Shown here one piece after another: positions 21,955 to 33,479 of a stretch of 64,000 nt of DNA. Location of the stretch: the NCBI GenBank assembly GCA_024867545.1, contig JANFNE010000020.1, positions 124,001 to 188,000 on the forward strand, given 5' to 3'. The notes beneath the pieces are model-generated. The model did not search any database, was not told where the DNA came from, and was given only the letters and a program-made list of their open reading frames with translations. The stretch is from Phytopythium helicoides. Taxonomy: Eukaryota; Oomycota; Peronosporomycetes; Pythiales; Pythiaceae. Position 1 is the first letter of the stretch. Every line of letters starts with the position of its first letter. The position numbers and the translations under genes were made by a program.

Positions 21955-24900
21955 TTATTCCTGTTCACTAAGTCGTAGACGAAGTCTTTCCATGATTTGA
22001 GCAGCCACAACTTCAAACGAGTTGCTTTTACACTTATCAAGCCCCTCATCATCCATTACAGCCAAGAACGCCCGCTCAAGCTTCGCAATGCTGGAACTTG
22101 AGTTCCCAATCTTGTCGGATAAATTGTCGTCGTTATTGTTGTCCGATTCGATTGTGAGAGAGCCGTTGTCACTTGAATCACACTCACTTTGTTGGTCTTC
22201 GTCTTCTGATAGAGGCCGCGGTTCAGTCCCACAACTGATTGACACCTCACTGACTACACTGTCGCATTCATCATGGGCTTCGACTTTCAGGTGCTCGAAA
22301 GGTTTGTGAATCGCGTGCGGTAGATCCATAAAGTCAAGCGGACACTCAAGCGCGAGTAGTTTGACAACCACATTCCAGTAAATACGTGGGTTGCACGTGC
22401 GTAGCTCACCCATCGTGACCGCCGTGAGTGGGAGCTTCTGAGCTAGATTCGCCAGTTCCTTTCGTATAACTGGCGTGGACAGATATTCCACTCGTAGCGT
22501 GTCTTCCTCTTCTCCTTGACAACTCTCTCCTATTCGAATGCTCAACCGTGGAACGTACCTTCGTCCACAGCGTGAGCACCGCGTGGTATAATCATTCTCA
22601 TCTTTCAAAGACCATCCAGCTTGGATATCCGCCAAGGAGGAGCGAGCACCACAATCGGCGCAATCGGCTTCAGCTATGATGCAGATCCCACGCTCTGGCA
22701 AAAGTCCGAATCGATCACACAGTGCCGACCGCGGTGCTGAATCGTCCACAAGAGGTATAGATGGAGTGTTACTAGCGCTATTAGAACTCCAACTCAATGC
22801 TGCCATAGCGGACGCGAGATCACTTGCTGACTGCACTGGTGTCGACTGCTCGTGGTACCAAGCGTGAAGACTGTTGGCTTTTGCCATTCCCCTAAGAAAA
22901 GTCACGGCCATTGGGCGGCATGCACGCTTTAGTCTAGCAACAATGATGGGGAACGGATAGTGTAGAACCATTTCACCATTTACGGTCTCAACCAGATCGT
23001 TTGGCTCAACGATGGCAGATGGAGCTTGATCTCGACCCACAGGTTTCTCATTCTTTGCACAATTCCCCGTTGAGAGTACAATGCAGCCTCTGTCGATACC
23101 AGGTTCGCGTGACCCAAGTGCTAAGCCCAGGTTCCCAGCGGAAAATGTGGCGTAGATTCTTTGGAGCACAATTTGTCGCTCAGCACTCTCAACACTCGCC
23201 GAGAAACTTAGTACCCCAAGAGATGGATCCAGCATTCTCTCATCACGAATTTTTACTTGGACCAAAAGATCGAATGCGCGTTGTACCAGCCCGTTTTTCA
23301 CGTAACAGCGCACAAGCGAGCTGAAGAGTTTCCATGAACCCCCATTACTGTTATCTGCAATGGTTTCAAGGCACCGCAGGGTGTTTTCTTTTGCTCGGTG
23401 GTGGCAAATCTTCATCAGACAGTCTTCAAACACTGCCTTCGCTTCTGCTGGATGACCGCAATCACCTAGAATGTCGATCAAAGTGCAACTCCGATCGGCT
23501 ACACGCTCTAGTCCACGAGCCACGATATCAGATGCGGTGTATTCGTTCATAAATGACTCAATGGCCTTCTGAGCATCAACTAGTTCGTGTGTCAACCTTG
23601 TGACGATTTCGCAGCAGCCACACGTTGCCACTGTAGCAAGCCACACCGAAGGTGCTGTTCCTGCTAACGCAGCTATCGATCGGGCTCGACTTGGACCAAT
23701 TTTGTGCCTTGCATCACGAAGATGGGGGCTTCGCATGGTGTGAAACCTGTTCAGCATCATTGCAGATGTCACTCCACTAGCGAGATCTCCAGTATAGTCG
23801 TCACGTTGGGTCAGAGAGCGATGGTACTCTGCCATTCGGCTATTAGATTTGAGTTTTCCACAAGCAGCATCAGTCGATATACCTAGTCGGTCAATTGTTC
23901 GAGATCGACTAAACGGAGCAGAGGCTCCCATATTTTGCTTGCGGTCTCCATGACTTAACATGAGCTTCTCATCTTTTGCGTTAAGGCGCTTCGTTGAATT
24001 GGAGACGGATTGGAGAAGCTGTTGCATCCACTCAAGTCCCACATCTTTCGATGGTCCTCTTTGCTGAGTCGATCTCGTATTAGGTTTTGGAACAAGTGTT
24101 CCAAGTGAAAGCGTGACCGTATCGTCAGATTGGCGAGGAAAAACAACTATGCGTGGACTGCCGAACGACGAAGGTTCAAGGTCAGGAAATTGACCCCATG
24201 CGCCAATCATCGTAACCTTCTCGCTAGGATGAGTTCCTCCGGAGGTTTGCAGCCCCGAGCTTTGCCGCCGAGTCGCGCATGCAACAGAAGTCATACTAGG
24301 TGCACGGATAACATCGGGTGGCTGAGCCACGAATGTCTTGGCTGAAGCGGAACTGCTAGTAGTTGGAGATGCCACTGTTTGCTCGATTTGAGAGCCTATG
24401 TTAACATTCGTCATGTTTGAAAGAGTCGTTGTAAATGTCGATAGAGCCGAGGAGGTTGTCGGACCAGTTGTTCGTGTTGGTTGGAGCAGTCGCGATAGAA
24501 CAAACTGCATATTGAGTGCATCATCAACAGATAGCGCGCCTGCTACATAGTCGTGATACTGAACCACAAAAGCCTGAAAATGCGCAGTCCTCATTAGCTG
24601 CCTGTAGAAAATCTGTCATAGTTGGCGTAAGTCAGTATTTCCTTTGATCACCTTATATAGTGGCGTAACAGAGTGAACAAACCTGATCGGGAGCTGGTTT
24701 TAGCTGCACAAACTTCTCTTGGTCAAAACTGGGTTGATTTGGGGACTGTGCTGCGACTGTAGCTAGAATACACGCAGGAAAGCCGTCTAACAAGCTAGCT
24801 GCGAGTTCAAGAAACTGTTTCATCATCTTTCGATGCATCATCCCTGAGCGCACGAGGAAGTATGATTTGCGGCGAGACTCACTCTCTCGTTGAGAGTCAG

Positions 24901-26278
24901 AAGGCGCGAGCAGGCAGCTTTTCTGCAAATGGATTCGTCGATCCCACATTCGTTGGTTTAGCTCTCGTTTCTGAATTCGATTATCAGGGAGTCGAGCAGC
25001 TGAAAGCCGAGCAAGCAATTCTGTCGCACACACCGGAAGTGTATGTAGTTTGATTGTGTCCTCTCCTCTAGCAACACCACCACTGGTGCTATCTTCATAG
25101 CTCTTGTCGTGACCTTCATTGAGAACAAATCTGTTGCCAATGAACTCGAGCTTCACCACATTTGTTGGTACCTCAAGACCGGCGAGTTGACTCGAGCATG
25201 CACCCGCAATAAAAGGAACTGGGGCCTCAAGCAACGTAGGCAAGTCGACAGCATCGGGGACGCTCGGTATGGACACATGCAACCATTGAAATGGGAAAAG
25301 CAGTGCTCGGACGGTTTCGACAATCGCAGTAGCAACGATGGTGTCACTCCCATTGCTGGATGAGTTGCCCCCAACGACTACTAGAATTCTATGCTCCAGT
25401 AACGCATGGAGCACTAGACGCACAATCAGCGATGGTTCTAGTGCCATAAATGCAATCGTCATAAGTTCAGCATCCATCTCGAACGGAAGATCACGCTGAA
25501 AGACGACCTCAGTTTCCGCGACGGTCACTTGAATAGCGAGAGATCTCATAGGAGCTGGAACCTCATGAAACAGATTGCACAGAGTTTTTTCGACTGCAAA
25601 CCACAGAGGTGAGGAAGAATTTGCTCTGGTTGTTCTGTTGATTGCAGACTGTCGCAGCCCAAGCAGCAACAGCTCTTCAAGATACTGTAGTAGACCGAGA
25701 TACATGGGGCGTCGACTCAGCAAACAGATTGCCTTTGCGTGCAACTTTGTCGCAGAGGTTGTAGCACGCCGACGTCCAGCGGACCTGTCAGATGACGGAA
25801 CATCTTCATCGTTGTTATTACCTGCATTTGACGTTCGCCTTGACAAGATTGGAGCTTCGAAGAAACAAAGAGAAGCGCCAAATAGGCGATCTCCTCGCAC
25901 GTCAGTTAGCGCGAAGACATGGTGGGTTGGAGGCAGTGGCAGGAGTGATCCACTATCCCAAGCACTTGCCCCAAACCCATTCGGGAACATGAACTAATAC
26001 CCACACCCAACAGGCGAAATGATCAGTCACCGACATCGAACGAGCAGCGATGACACCAATACTAAGTAATTTATACCATGGTCACGCTGCGGCAGAAGTC
26101 AAGATCATCGGAGCTGCCGGGTGGATAGCGGCTAATCATTTCGGCTCCTACAGGTCCATCACACGAGCCTTCAGCCTCGACCATAGTAAAGTTATCGCGT
26201 TCAAGTGCTACCATTGTTGGGCTGCTTGACTGCAACGATGAAATGCTCAACGAGCTTGTTGCCACGTTCCTCCGCCAT
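21955..26278 (-). CDS. DENND4-like Rab guanine-nucleotide exchange factor
   Basis: Four exons on the minus strand: 26278-26212, 26147-26077, 25993-24683, 24612-21955; 1,368 residues. The two short 5' exons add MAEERGNKLVEHFIVAVKQP and join to MFPNGFGASAW, rebuilding the uDENN module. The cDENN part is seen in CLLSRRPMYLGLLQYLEELL and ILVVVGGNSSSNGSD, LLFPFQWLHVSIPSVPDA, and PVPFIAGACSSQL. A region of helical-pair repeats (LFSSLVRCYVKNGLVQRAFD) resembles the PPR-like part of DENND4. A zinc-ribbon (CADCG...CSRCGRRYVPRLSI) and YLSTPVIRKELANL follow as in DENND4 C-termini. A PDZ-like segment (DLVETVNGEMVLHYPF...RPMAVTFLRG) lies about residues 960-1,050. Known role: GEF for Rab10-type GTPases in membrane traffic. 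Confidence 0.85.
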
Positions 26279-26608
26279 ATGCAACTGCCGCGTGTTGCCG
26301 AGAAGAGCGAATGAGGACTCGGGGCGGCACCTAGAAAAGTGTGCACGTTCACACAAGGACGCAAAGGCTGCACAATGGAAACAGCCAGCGACTCTTTGGA
26401 ATTGAAACGATCACACAATCGTATCTCCAATGCTCAACTTGTTTGAAATTGAACCTCACACATTGAATGGAAGATTCTGGTTGGATGCGACTACTTCCCA
26501 TTGCGACTTCCATCGGAGAGCGGATTCTCCTTCACGCTGCGGCGTCTTTGATAACGGCGTGCGCGAACAAACGCGAAAGCGGAATGGGACCGTGCGTGAT
26601 CTCTTGAG

Positions 26609-29045
26609 CTACCAGATGTCACGTACATACCGCTGGGCACCAGCAAGCGAACGAAGTACGCCCTCAGCGTCCTCGCTCGACAAGTTGCCATGTTTCTCGA
26701 CGATCTGCACCAGCGCTGCATGCACATCGCGTGCCATTGACACGCCGTCGCCACACACAAACACAAACCCTTCACCTTCGTGAATAAGGTCGTAGACCAG
26801 CTTGCCATTGGCAATCAAGTCATGTTGTACGTAGCGCTTTTCGGCCTGGTCGCGGGAAAAAGCAGTGAACAGAGACGAGAGGGTGCCGTTTGCGAGGTAA
26901 GATTCCATGTCGTTCTGGAAAATCCAGTCTTCTGACTTGCGCCGACAACCAAAGAACAGCGAGATCGGTCCAGCCTCGGTCGATGCAGGCACTTCTTCGT
27001 CGCCGCCATTCTTGTTGGCATCCATCACTTGCAATTGTCGGTGCTGGAGAAATCCGATAAACGGAGCGACACCGGTGCCCGGTCCAATAAGCACCATAGG
27101 CGATTGCAGGTCAGCCGGGAGCTGAAAGTCGCGCGTAGGGCGAAGGTACACCGGGACCTTGATGCCGACGTCCACAGCAGCTTCCCCGCTCGATTGAGAA
27201 TGGCCATCTAGCAAAGGCTGAGCGATCTCTTGAAGCCAGTTGGTGCAAAGGCCACGTCTGCGAATGCCCTGCGGGCCAACAGTGTAGTCAACCACTGTAA
27301 ACGCGACCGTAACGCGCTTCGAGTCTGCGAGAGGCGACGACGCAATCGAGTAGTAGCGGGGCATGAGCTGGGGGAGAAGACTGAGAACATGATCGAGTGG
27401 CGGGTGGCATGACGGGAATAGCAGCAGCAGTTCAAGGAAAGAGACCTGCTGCTCCTCGATAAGAGCCTATCAATCAGGCGCGACAAAGCATAGTGCACGA
27501 ATTAGAGCCTGAGAAAAGGGGTCAAAAGAATTGGCGTCACCTCGTACCTTGTACTTGCTGGCTCCTTGCTTGCTGCTGAGCACCAACATCTGAGCCTGCT
27601 CTTCAACGTTGCTACAGTAAGTTGCCAGCGCGCGAACCACAGCTTTCTTAGGCGAGCTTCGGATGTCCGTGTAATGGAGGAACAGATCTCGCACAGTTGA
27701 AGAGGTTGGGAATCGGCTCGAGCTCGTGGCAGCTTTCTTTGAGGATCGTCCGGATGACGCCGTAGACTCGACAATTACTTTTTTCGAACCATCTAGATCG
27801 AGTCGAGCAAGAAGCGCTTCAACTTCGTCGCTGCGGTTCGGACACTTTACACCAATGGAGTCGCCAGGTTTGAACTGGATTCCAGAGTTGCCCAAATCAA
27901 TCTCCAATCCCAACACCTTGCGCTCAGACTCGCTGCTGGTGAGATACTTTGCAGCGACAATGGACCCGAGAAACGGGTTCGAGATGCTCCACTCTTCGGA
28001 ATCAACATCAGACGCTACAGGTGTCGCCATAGTAGTTTGCTCGTCTTGGTATTGCGTCTGGAACACTGCCACTTGAAGTCGGGGAACGTCATCAGGAGCT
28101 TGCGTCGGCCCAGACAGAGGGCCAAACATTTTCTCGTAACTAATCAAGTTTGCAGGAAGGTACTTGCGGAGATCAGCGTCATCACGTGCAGCGATATCTT
28201 GGACCTTCTCGTCAGCCGACTTCACCTCGCTTTCAGGACCGACATCGGACCCCGAACTGGTTCCAGTGGCATCATCATCCCCTCCAGTAGTTCCGTACGA
28301 CTTATCGAAGGCCGCCCACAAGCCGGCAAGCCACGGCTCCACCATGTCCTCGAGACCGAGCGCTTCGTCCGCCGCACCTGCAATGGAAAAGGCACGAAGC
28401 ATGAGTCACCGAAGCTCGCTTCCGGCTAAAAGAACACTGCTTGCGTACACATGGGGTAGTATCGCTGAGCGCCAAGCTCGGCGAAGCGCTTGTCAATATT
28501 CTTGCCCATGTAACTGCAACCATGCCGTCTCCAGTCAGCATCCCTCACTCCAAAAAGCAAAATGTACTCGACGAGTCGAACCAGAATCGGTCGTAGTTGG
28601 TGTCACCGAGGCCGAGCACCGTGAACGAGAGGTTGGCAAGCATGTCCTTGGGCTGCGTGCGGCGCTTGACGTAGCGCCAGAACTTGCCGGCGTTGTCTGG
28701 CGGCTCGCCGTTGCCCGTGGTCGAGCACACGATGATCACATGGTGTCCTGGCTTGCTCTCGATGTTGGCCTGCCGCCCCGTGCGTCAGTCCGCCAGCTCC
28801 CTTTGTAGCTCTCCACGCCCTTCATCTCTCGCACCTTCTGGAAGTCGTTGAGCGGCAGCAGCTGCGCCTCGAGCTGCCGCGAGAGCGCGTCGTTGTGTAT
28901 TTGCTGCCGAATCCGAGCCCCCACCGCGCCAAATTCGGCCGTCAGCACCTCAAACTGCTCCCCAGACGCTCGCGAGTCCACCAACCTGCGCGATGCTCTC
29001 CGCGCAGCCCGTCTGTGAGCCGTAGAGCACCGTCACGCCTGCCAT
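26609..29045 (-). CDS. MTRR: Methionine synthase reductase (diflavin NADPH reductase)
   Basis: Six exons on the minus strand: 29045-28986, 28903-28835, 28769-28582, 28513-28449, 28377-27548, 27466-26609; 689 residues (human 698). Flavodoxin domain: MAGVTVLYGSQTGCAESIAQ, VIIVCSTTGNGEPPDNAGKF, TVLGLGDTNYDRFCYMGKNI. The join ALGLEDMVEPWLAGLW is specific to MTRR rather than to cytochrome P450 reductase. FAD/NADPH part: MPRYYSIASSPL, GLCTNWLQ, VLIGPGTGVAPFIGFLQHR, FFGCRRKSEDW, VFVCGDGVSMARDVHAALV, RYVRDIW end. Known role: NADPH-driven reactivation of cobalamin-dependent methionine synthase in the cytosol. A B12-dependent MetH is therefore expected elsewhere in the genome. The P450-reductase reading is less likely. 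Confidence 0.9.
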
Positions 29046-29255
29046 CACCGCTTGCCGTCCCGGCCACCGCTTCGCTAGTCACCGCTCTCCCCCCCTGTTT
29101 AACAGGTGAAATGGCTACCTGGTACGCAACAAACCGTCTTTTGGAATCAGACACTCGTACCCGTCACTCTCGCTGGAGTGACTTCAACCTTCCCCCCATG
29201 TGGTACGTGGCGGTCCCGCCAATCGCCAGCTCCTCATCACTTCAGATCGACGGCC
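29046..29255. promoter_or_regulatory. Divergent promoter between MTRR and the CocE/PepX-type hydrolase
   Basis: A 210-base spacer separates the divergent start codons. The open frame of the hydrolase extends upstream through it without an ATG-supported domain, so it is treated as non-coding. Confidence 0.4.
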
Positions 29256-31409
29256 ATGGCGCTCCACCGCGTGCGTGTCGTTGACAACGTGTGGATCCCG
29301 CTGCGCGACGTGCGGCTATCGGCCAGGCTCTGGCTGCCGCAGCCGCTCGACTGCGGGCCCGAGCGCTTCTCCGTCGTGCTCGAGTACCTGCCGTACCGCA
29401 AGTCGGACTGGACGGCGCCGCGAGACGCGCGCAACCACACGTGGCTCGCGCAGCGCGGCTTCGCGGTCGCGCGCGTCGACATCCGCGGCTCGGGCAACTC
29501 GGAGGGCCACTACGCGGGCGAGTACACGCGCGAGGAGCTCGATGACGGCGTGCAGGTCATCGAGTGGCTGGCGAGCCAGCCGTGGTGCACCGGCAGCGTC
29601 GGCATGTTCGGCAAGAGCTGGGGCGGCTTCAACGGGCTGCAGATCGCAGCGCTCGCGCCGCCCGCGCTCAAGGGCGTCGTCTCGCTGTACTCGATTGACG
29701 ACCGGTACGCCGAGGACGTACACTATATGGGCGGCACGGTGCTCGGCTCCGAGGCGCTGAGCTGGGCTTCGGTCATGTTCGCGTGGAACTCTCGCCCGCC
29801 CATGCCCGAGGTCGTCGGAGACGAAAACCAGTGGCGTGCAGCGTTCAGGGAGCGGCTCGAGCGCCAGGACCCGTGGCTGCACGAGTGGCTCGCCCACCAG
29901 CCGCGCGACGAGTTCTGGAAGCATGGATCGATCTGCGAGTCCTATGATACCGTCAAGTGCCCCGTGCTCGCCATCGGTGGGTGGACTGACGGGTACTACA
30001 ATGGCATTTTCCGTATGATGGCGTCCATGAAGAACTGCGTGCGCAAGGGTGTGATCGGACCGTGGAGCCACGAGTGGCCGAACGTGGCAACGCCCGGCCC
30101 GCAGGTCGGCTTCCTTGAAATGTGCCGCGAGTGGTGGGAGTATTCGCTCAACGGAGTCCAAAACTCAGCTGCTAGCTACCCAGACATGCAGCTGTATGTC
30201 AAGGACGTTATTGAAAACCCGACTGCAAAGATTCTCGAGTACCCCGGCAACTGGCGTGCTGTGCCCGACGCACGCGATCTGCATCAATCGTTCTTGACGC
30301 TCCAGTGTACCGAGTCGGGCGACATTATCAAGGGCGAGAAGCCACTGACCAGCGATGGTGAACGACGCATCAAGTGGCATCCTCTGCAAGGCTCGTGGGG
30401 TGGCGAGTGGCTGTCATTTGGAGGCGAGGATATGCCCGGAGACCAGACATGCGACGACGCATTGGCAACGACGTGGTCATCGTCTACCCTGACGGATGCC
30501 GTCGAGATCATCGGGCACCCCGAAGTCAGCTTTTTGATAAAGACCGACAAACCCCAGGCGCTGGTGATGGCGCGTCTGTGTGATGTGTCTCCTGCTGGGA
30601 CGTCGACGCTCATCTCGCGTGGTGTGCTCAACCTGAGCCACCGCAAGGGCCATGGTCCAGAGGATCTCGAGATCATGCCTACTGATGAGTTTGTCCGCAT
30701 TGACTGGAAGCTAAACTCGTGCGCGTACAAGGTCCCAATCGGTCACAAGATCGTGCTTGCAATCACGCCGCACTACTGGCCGATGGTGTGGCCGTCGCCA
30801 GAGCCAACGAACCTTGTCATCTCGTTCACCGAGGGCAACTCGCTGAGGCTCCCGTTGCTCGAGCAAAAGGCCGAGGCCATTTGTCCTGTTGAGACGTATC
30901 CACTGGAGAAGGGGACGCCGACGTGCTGTATCACTGTGCGTGACGCAGCTCCGATGAAGCGCCAGCTCACGGTCCATTTGTCGGAGACAGATGCCTCGAA
31001 GCCCGTTCAACAGCTGCAAGTCACCGAAGATGAGGGCAAGAGTGTTCTTGTCGATGAGGGCATTACGATGGAGGAGACTGCTGTCAAGACGTATACTTTC
31101 GATGGCAAGGGTCTACAGCCTCGTGTCAGTATTCAGCGCTCTCTGACATACGAAAAGCTGGCCCCGGAAGCGCTCAGCGCTCTGCTTGCCTCCGAGGGTG
31201 AAAACATATCTGGTGAAGACGATAGTGTGAGTCGCGAGGACGCCGCTGAGCACCCGACATTGCCGTGGCATGTCACGGTGAATACCGACAGCTCCATGAC
31301 GTCGGACACTTCGTCATTCCTGCTTGAGGATCACTTGGTCGTGACACTGAACGGCGCCCCGTTCTTCGAGAAGCGGTGGGAAAAGCGCATTGCCCGCGAC
31401 CACGTGTAG
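29256..31409 (+). CDS. CocE/X-Pro dipeptidyl-peptidase (S15) family alpha/beta hydrolase
   Basis: Single exon, 717 residues from ATG 29256 (MALHRVRVVDNVWIPLRDVR). The N-terminal domain is an alpha/beta hydrolase of the S15 type: VDIRGSGNSEGHYAGEYTRE, nucleophile elbow GMFGKSWGGFNG (Ser about 121), acid in LAIGGWTDGYYNG (Asp about 245) and His in GPWSHEW (about 272). A C-terminal jelly-roll typical of PepX/CocE follows (SFLIKTDKPQALVMARLCDV, VPIGHKIVLAITPHYWPM). No signal peptide or membrane segment is visible, so it is probably cytosolic. Bacterial relatives cleave Xaa-Pro dipeptides or esters; the substrate here is unknown. The absence of introns and bacterial-like family could reflect transfer (inference). 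Confidence 0.88.
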   Translation: MALHRVRVVDNVWIPLRDVRLSARLWLPQPLDCGPERFSVVLEYLPYRKSDWTAPRDARNHTWLAQRGFAVARVDIRGSGNSEGHYAGEYTREELDDGVQVIEWLASQPWCTGSVGMFGKSWGGFNGLQIAALAPPALKGVVSLYSIDDRYAEDVHYMGGTVLGSEALSWASVMFAWNSRPPMPEVVGDENQWRAAFRERLERQDPWLHEWLAHQPRDEFWKHGSICESYDTVKCPVLAIGGWTDGYYNGIFRMMASMKNCVRKGVIGPWSHEWPNVATPGPQVGFLEMCREWWEYSLNGVQNSAASYPDMQLYVKDVIENPTAKILEYPGNWRAVPDARDLHQSFLTLQCTESGDIIKGEKPLTSDGERRIKWHPLQGSWGGEWLSFGGEDMPGDQTCDDALATTWSSSTLTDAVEIIGHPEVSFLIKTDKPQALVMARLCDVSPAGTSTLISRGVLNLSHRKGHGPEDLEIMPTDEFVRIDWKLNSCAYKVPIGHKIVLAITPHYWPMVWPSPEPTNLVISFTEGNSLRLPLLEQKAEAICPVETYPLEKGTPTCCITVRDAAPMKRQLTVHLSETDASKPVQQLQVTEDEGKSVLVDEGITMEETAVKTYTFDGKGLQPRVSIQRSLTYEKLAPEALSALLASEGENISGEDDSVSREDAAEHPTLPWHVTVNTDSSMTSDTSSFLLEDHLVVTLNGAPFFEKRWEKRIARDHV

Positions 31410-33479
31410 GCCTCGGGCGGATCCAGCTACAATGGCTTCAGGAGAGGAGGAAGATTCGACCACTTCAAGCAGCAGCGATGACGCAACGTTCTGTGTCGAG
31501 TCGGTAGTGCAAGCACGAGAGCATGATGTTGCAGCTAGCTGGCAGGTTGCGAACTCGATTGGTTGGTCTGCAGCGGCTCGAAACCGCCGCTCCTTTTTTC
31601 GTTCGTGGGGAGGAGCAGGATTTGAAAATCCGTTCGCGTCTCAAAAGATCGCGTGCCTTTTTTTTCAGTTCTCTATGGCGAGCAGGGAGTTGAAGCGTAC
31701 CGTAGTTTTCGAATGTCGAAGCGGTGGTACTTTTCGGCTTTGGCGCGTCGTGAAAGGTCACATGGCCACACTCGGTGCCACTCTTGGGAGCTGAATCCAC
31801 TCTCCACGTCACGCGAAAGTACCATCGAATGCCAATTTTTAGGAAATCAGGTCCCGCATACAAACCGCGAGTGTCCGTCAACTTCAAAAAGCAGAAAAGC
31901 CAGCCAAAAATTGCGCAGCTCTACTTTTTTGGCCACGCCGTGAAGCGGCGCGCCGATACACTCGAGTGGATGGATGGATCATGCTGATGGATCTGTCGGA
32001 TCCAGCGCTCACTTGCTGATCTTCGACGTGGCAGGCAGCCATGTGGGCACTCGCTGCCGATGATGGCTTTACCATCACTCACTCCCGAGGGCGGAAGAGC
32101 AGCGCAGTTTTGGTATGAAGGCGATTGAATGGACACGAGCAAAAGGACATGCGAAACCGCCACTCGCCCCACGGGCTCCGATATTTTCTCGCCTCGGCGA
32201 GTACGGTACACGGGTCCAGCATAGAGTAGCCAAGTCATTGGCGAGTGAAGATCCCGTCATGGGACAAATCGCAGCGGAGAAGCGCTTGCTGCCTGCTGCT
32301 CATTCACGCGCGGTCAGCCAGCCATCCGATCAAACGAGAAAAAATCAGTCGCTAATTCGGCGGCGTAAATCGTAGGTGCGAGGAAAGTGTAGGTCGAATT
32401 TTTTTTTTCTGTGTGCAAGCAAGGCATGGCATGCAACCATCCGTCTGTCCGACGTCGTCGGCGTCTGGTTCTGTTGTTCTAGAGCCTTCTCGTGTGACCG
32501 CTCGCATGCGCCTAATGCAGCCCTAATCGATCGGACCGTCATCACCTCGACTGTCATGTCCATTCCTTATCGTGTTGCGTATGCACGTGCATTCACAACT
32601 ACTGAACTCATTTGATGCACGCGGGGACAAGCCCCACCTCATCACCTCGCCGCTTTCTACTTTTTTGTTGGCATGACGGCCATTCACAGTTGGACGCTAT
32701 GTGAAAGGCGCGCTGGCCGAGCGAGTGTCCGCCGTACCTGCTGATGCGCGCATTTTCCGCGCTCCTCCTGTCCGCAGCATCCTGTGGTGGAGCCTGTGGC
32801 CAGTGGAGCGGCAACTCGGCTGCAAGCAGCTCCGGGGGCACCCACGTGGTGAGTGTACGATACAAGATAAAAATAAAAGACAAGTCGCTGCCTGTGGTTG
32901 TTTGCAGAGACATCCTCCGTGTGGATTCGAGTGCGTCGCCGGGACCAAGCAATTGCCGCTCCACCCACCCCACGTGTGGGGGGGAATTATCTTGGGCCGA
33001 GGCCTCCTCGCGGATAATCCTGTGCCGTCCTGTGCGACACGTTGGCGCTCGAGTATCCATCGCCGGCGTTTTACGGAAGGATTATTATAGGCGAGCTCCA
33101 AGATAGCACGTCGCAGATCGGCCCTCGCACACTCTCGGCCTCTGGGCGGGCCAGGGCTCGAGACCAGCAGCCCTGGGCGGCCACCAGTTGGAGCGGCCCT
33201 CTTCCGCAAAACCGTGCCTGCGAGAACAATTCGCTGCCCGCCACGCTCGCTCGTCCGCCCTGCGCAGAAGAGCCACCCCGGTTCCGCCCATTTTCGACCG
33301 CCGCGGCTTGCAAAGGGGCACCGCGCTCGGCCGCCTGCAGCTCCGAGTCCGCGTCTCTCACTCGCTCATCGCCCTGCCTGTCTGGCTGCCCGGTGCTACT
33401 CCTACCACTGCAGCGAAGCCACTTCCAGCAGCGCGGCGGCAACAGATCGTGCCGACTGCCCCCAGCCTCATCCTGGGCC
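31410..33479. other. Long intergenic region, no confident gene
   Basis: About 2 kb without a supportable gene. An acidic Ser-rich frame opens just after the hydrolase stop (ATG 31431) and a frame at 32744 begins with a signal-peptide-like MRAFSALLLSAASCGGA, but neither continues into a recognisable protein. A GCATACAAACCGC motif is present at 31856-31868. The region holds the promoter of the CCCH gene. Confidence 0.4.

Noticed and set aside
29106..29255. N-terminal extension of the CocE/PepX-type hydrolase
   Set aside because: The extra residues fall in the divergent promoter and do not match the S15 family; the ATG at 29256 gives the normal N-terminus.
31431..31794. Acidic Ser-rich frame just after the hydrolase stop
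   Set aside because: No continuation, motif or splice support; it overlaps the probable 3' UTR.
32744..33106. Possible small secreted protein starting MRAFSALLLSAASCGGA
   Set aside because: The start is signal-peptide-like but the frame after it has no motif, the splice options give conflicting frames, and length is small.
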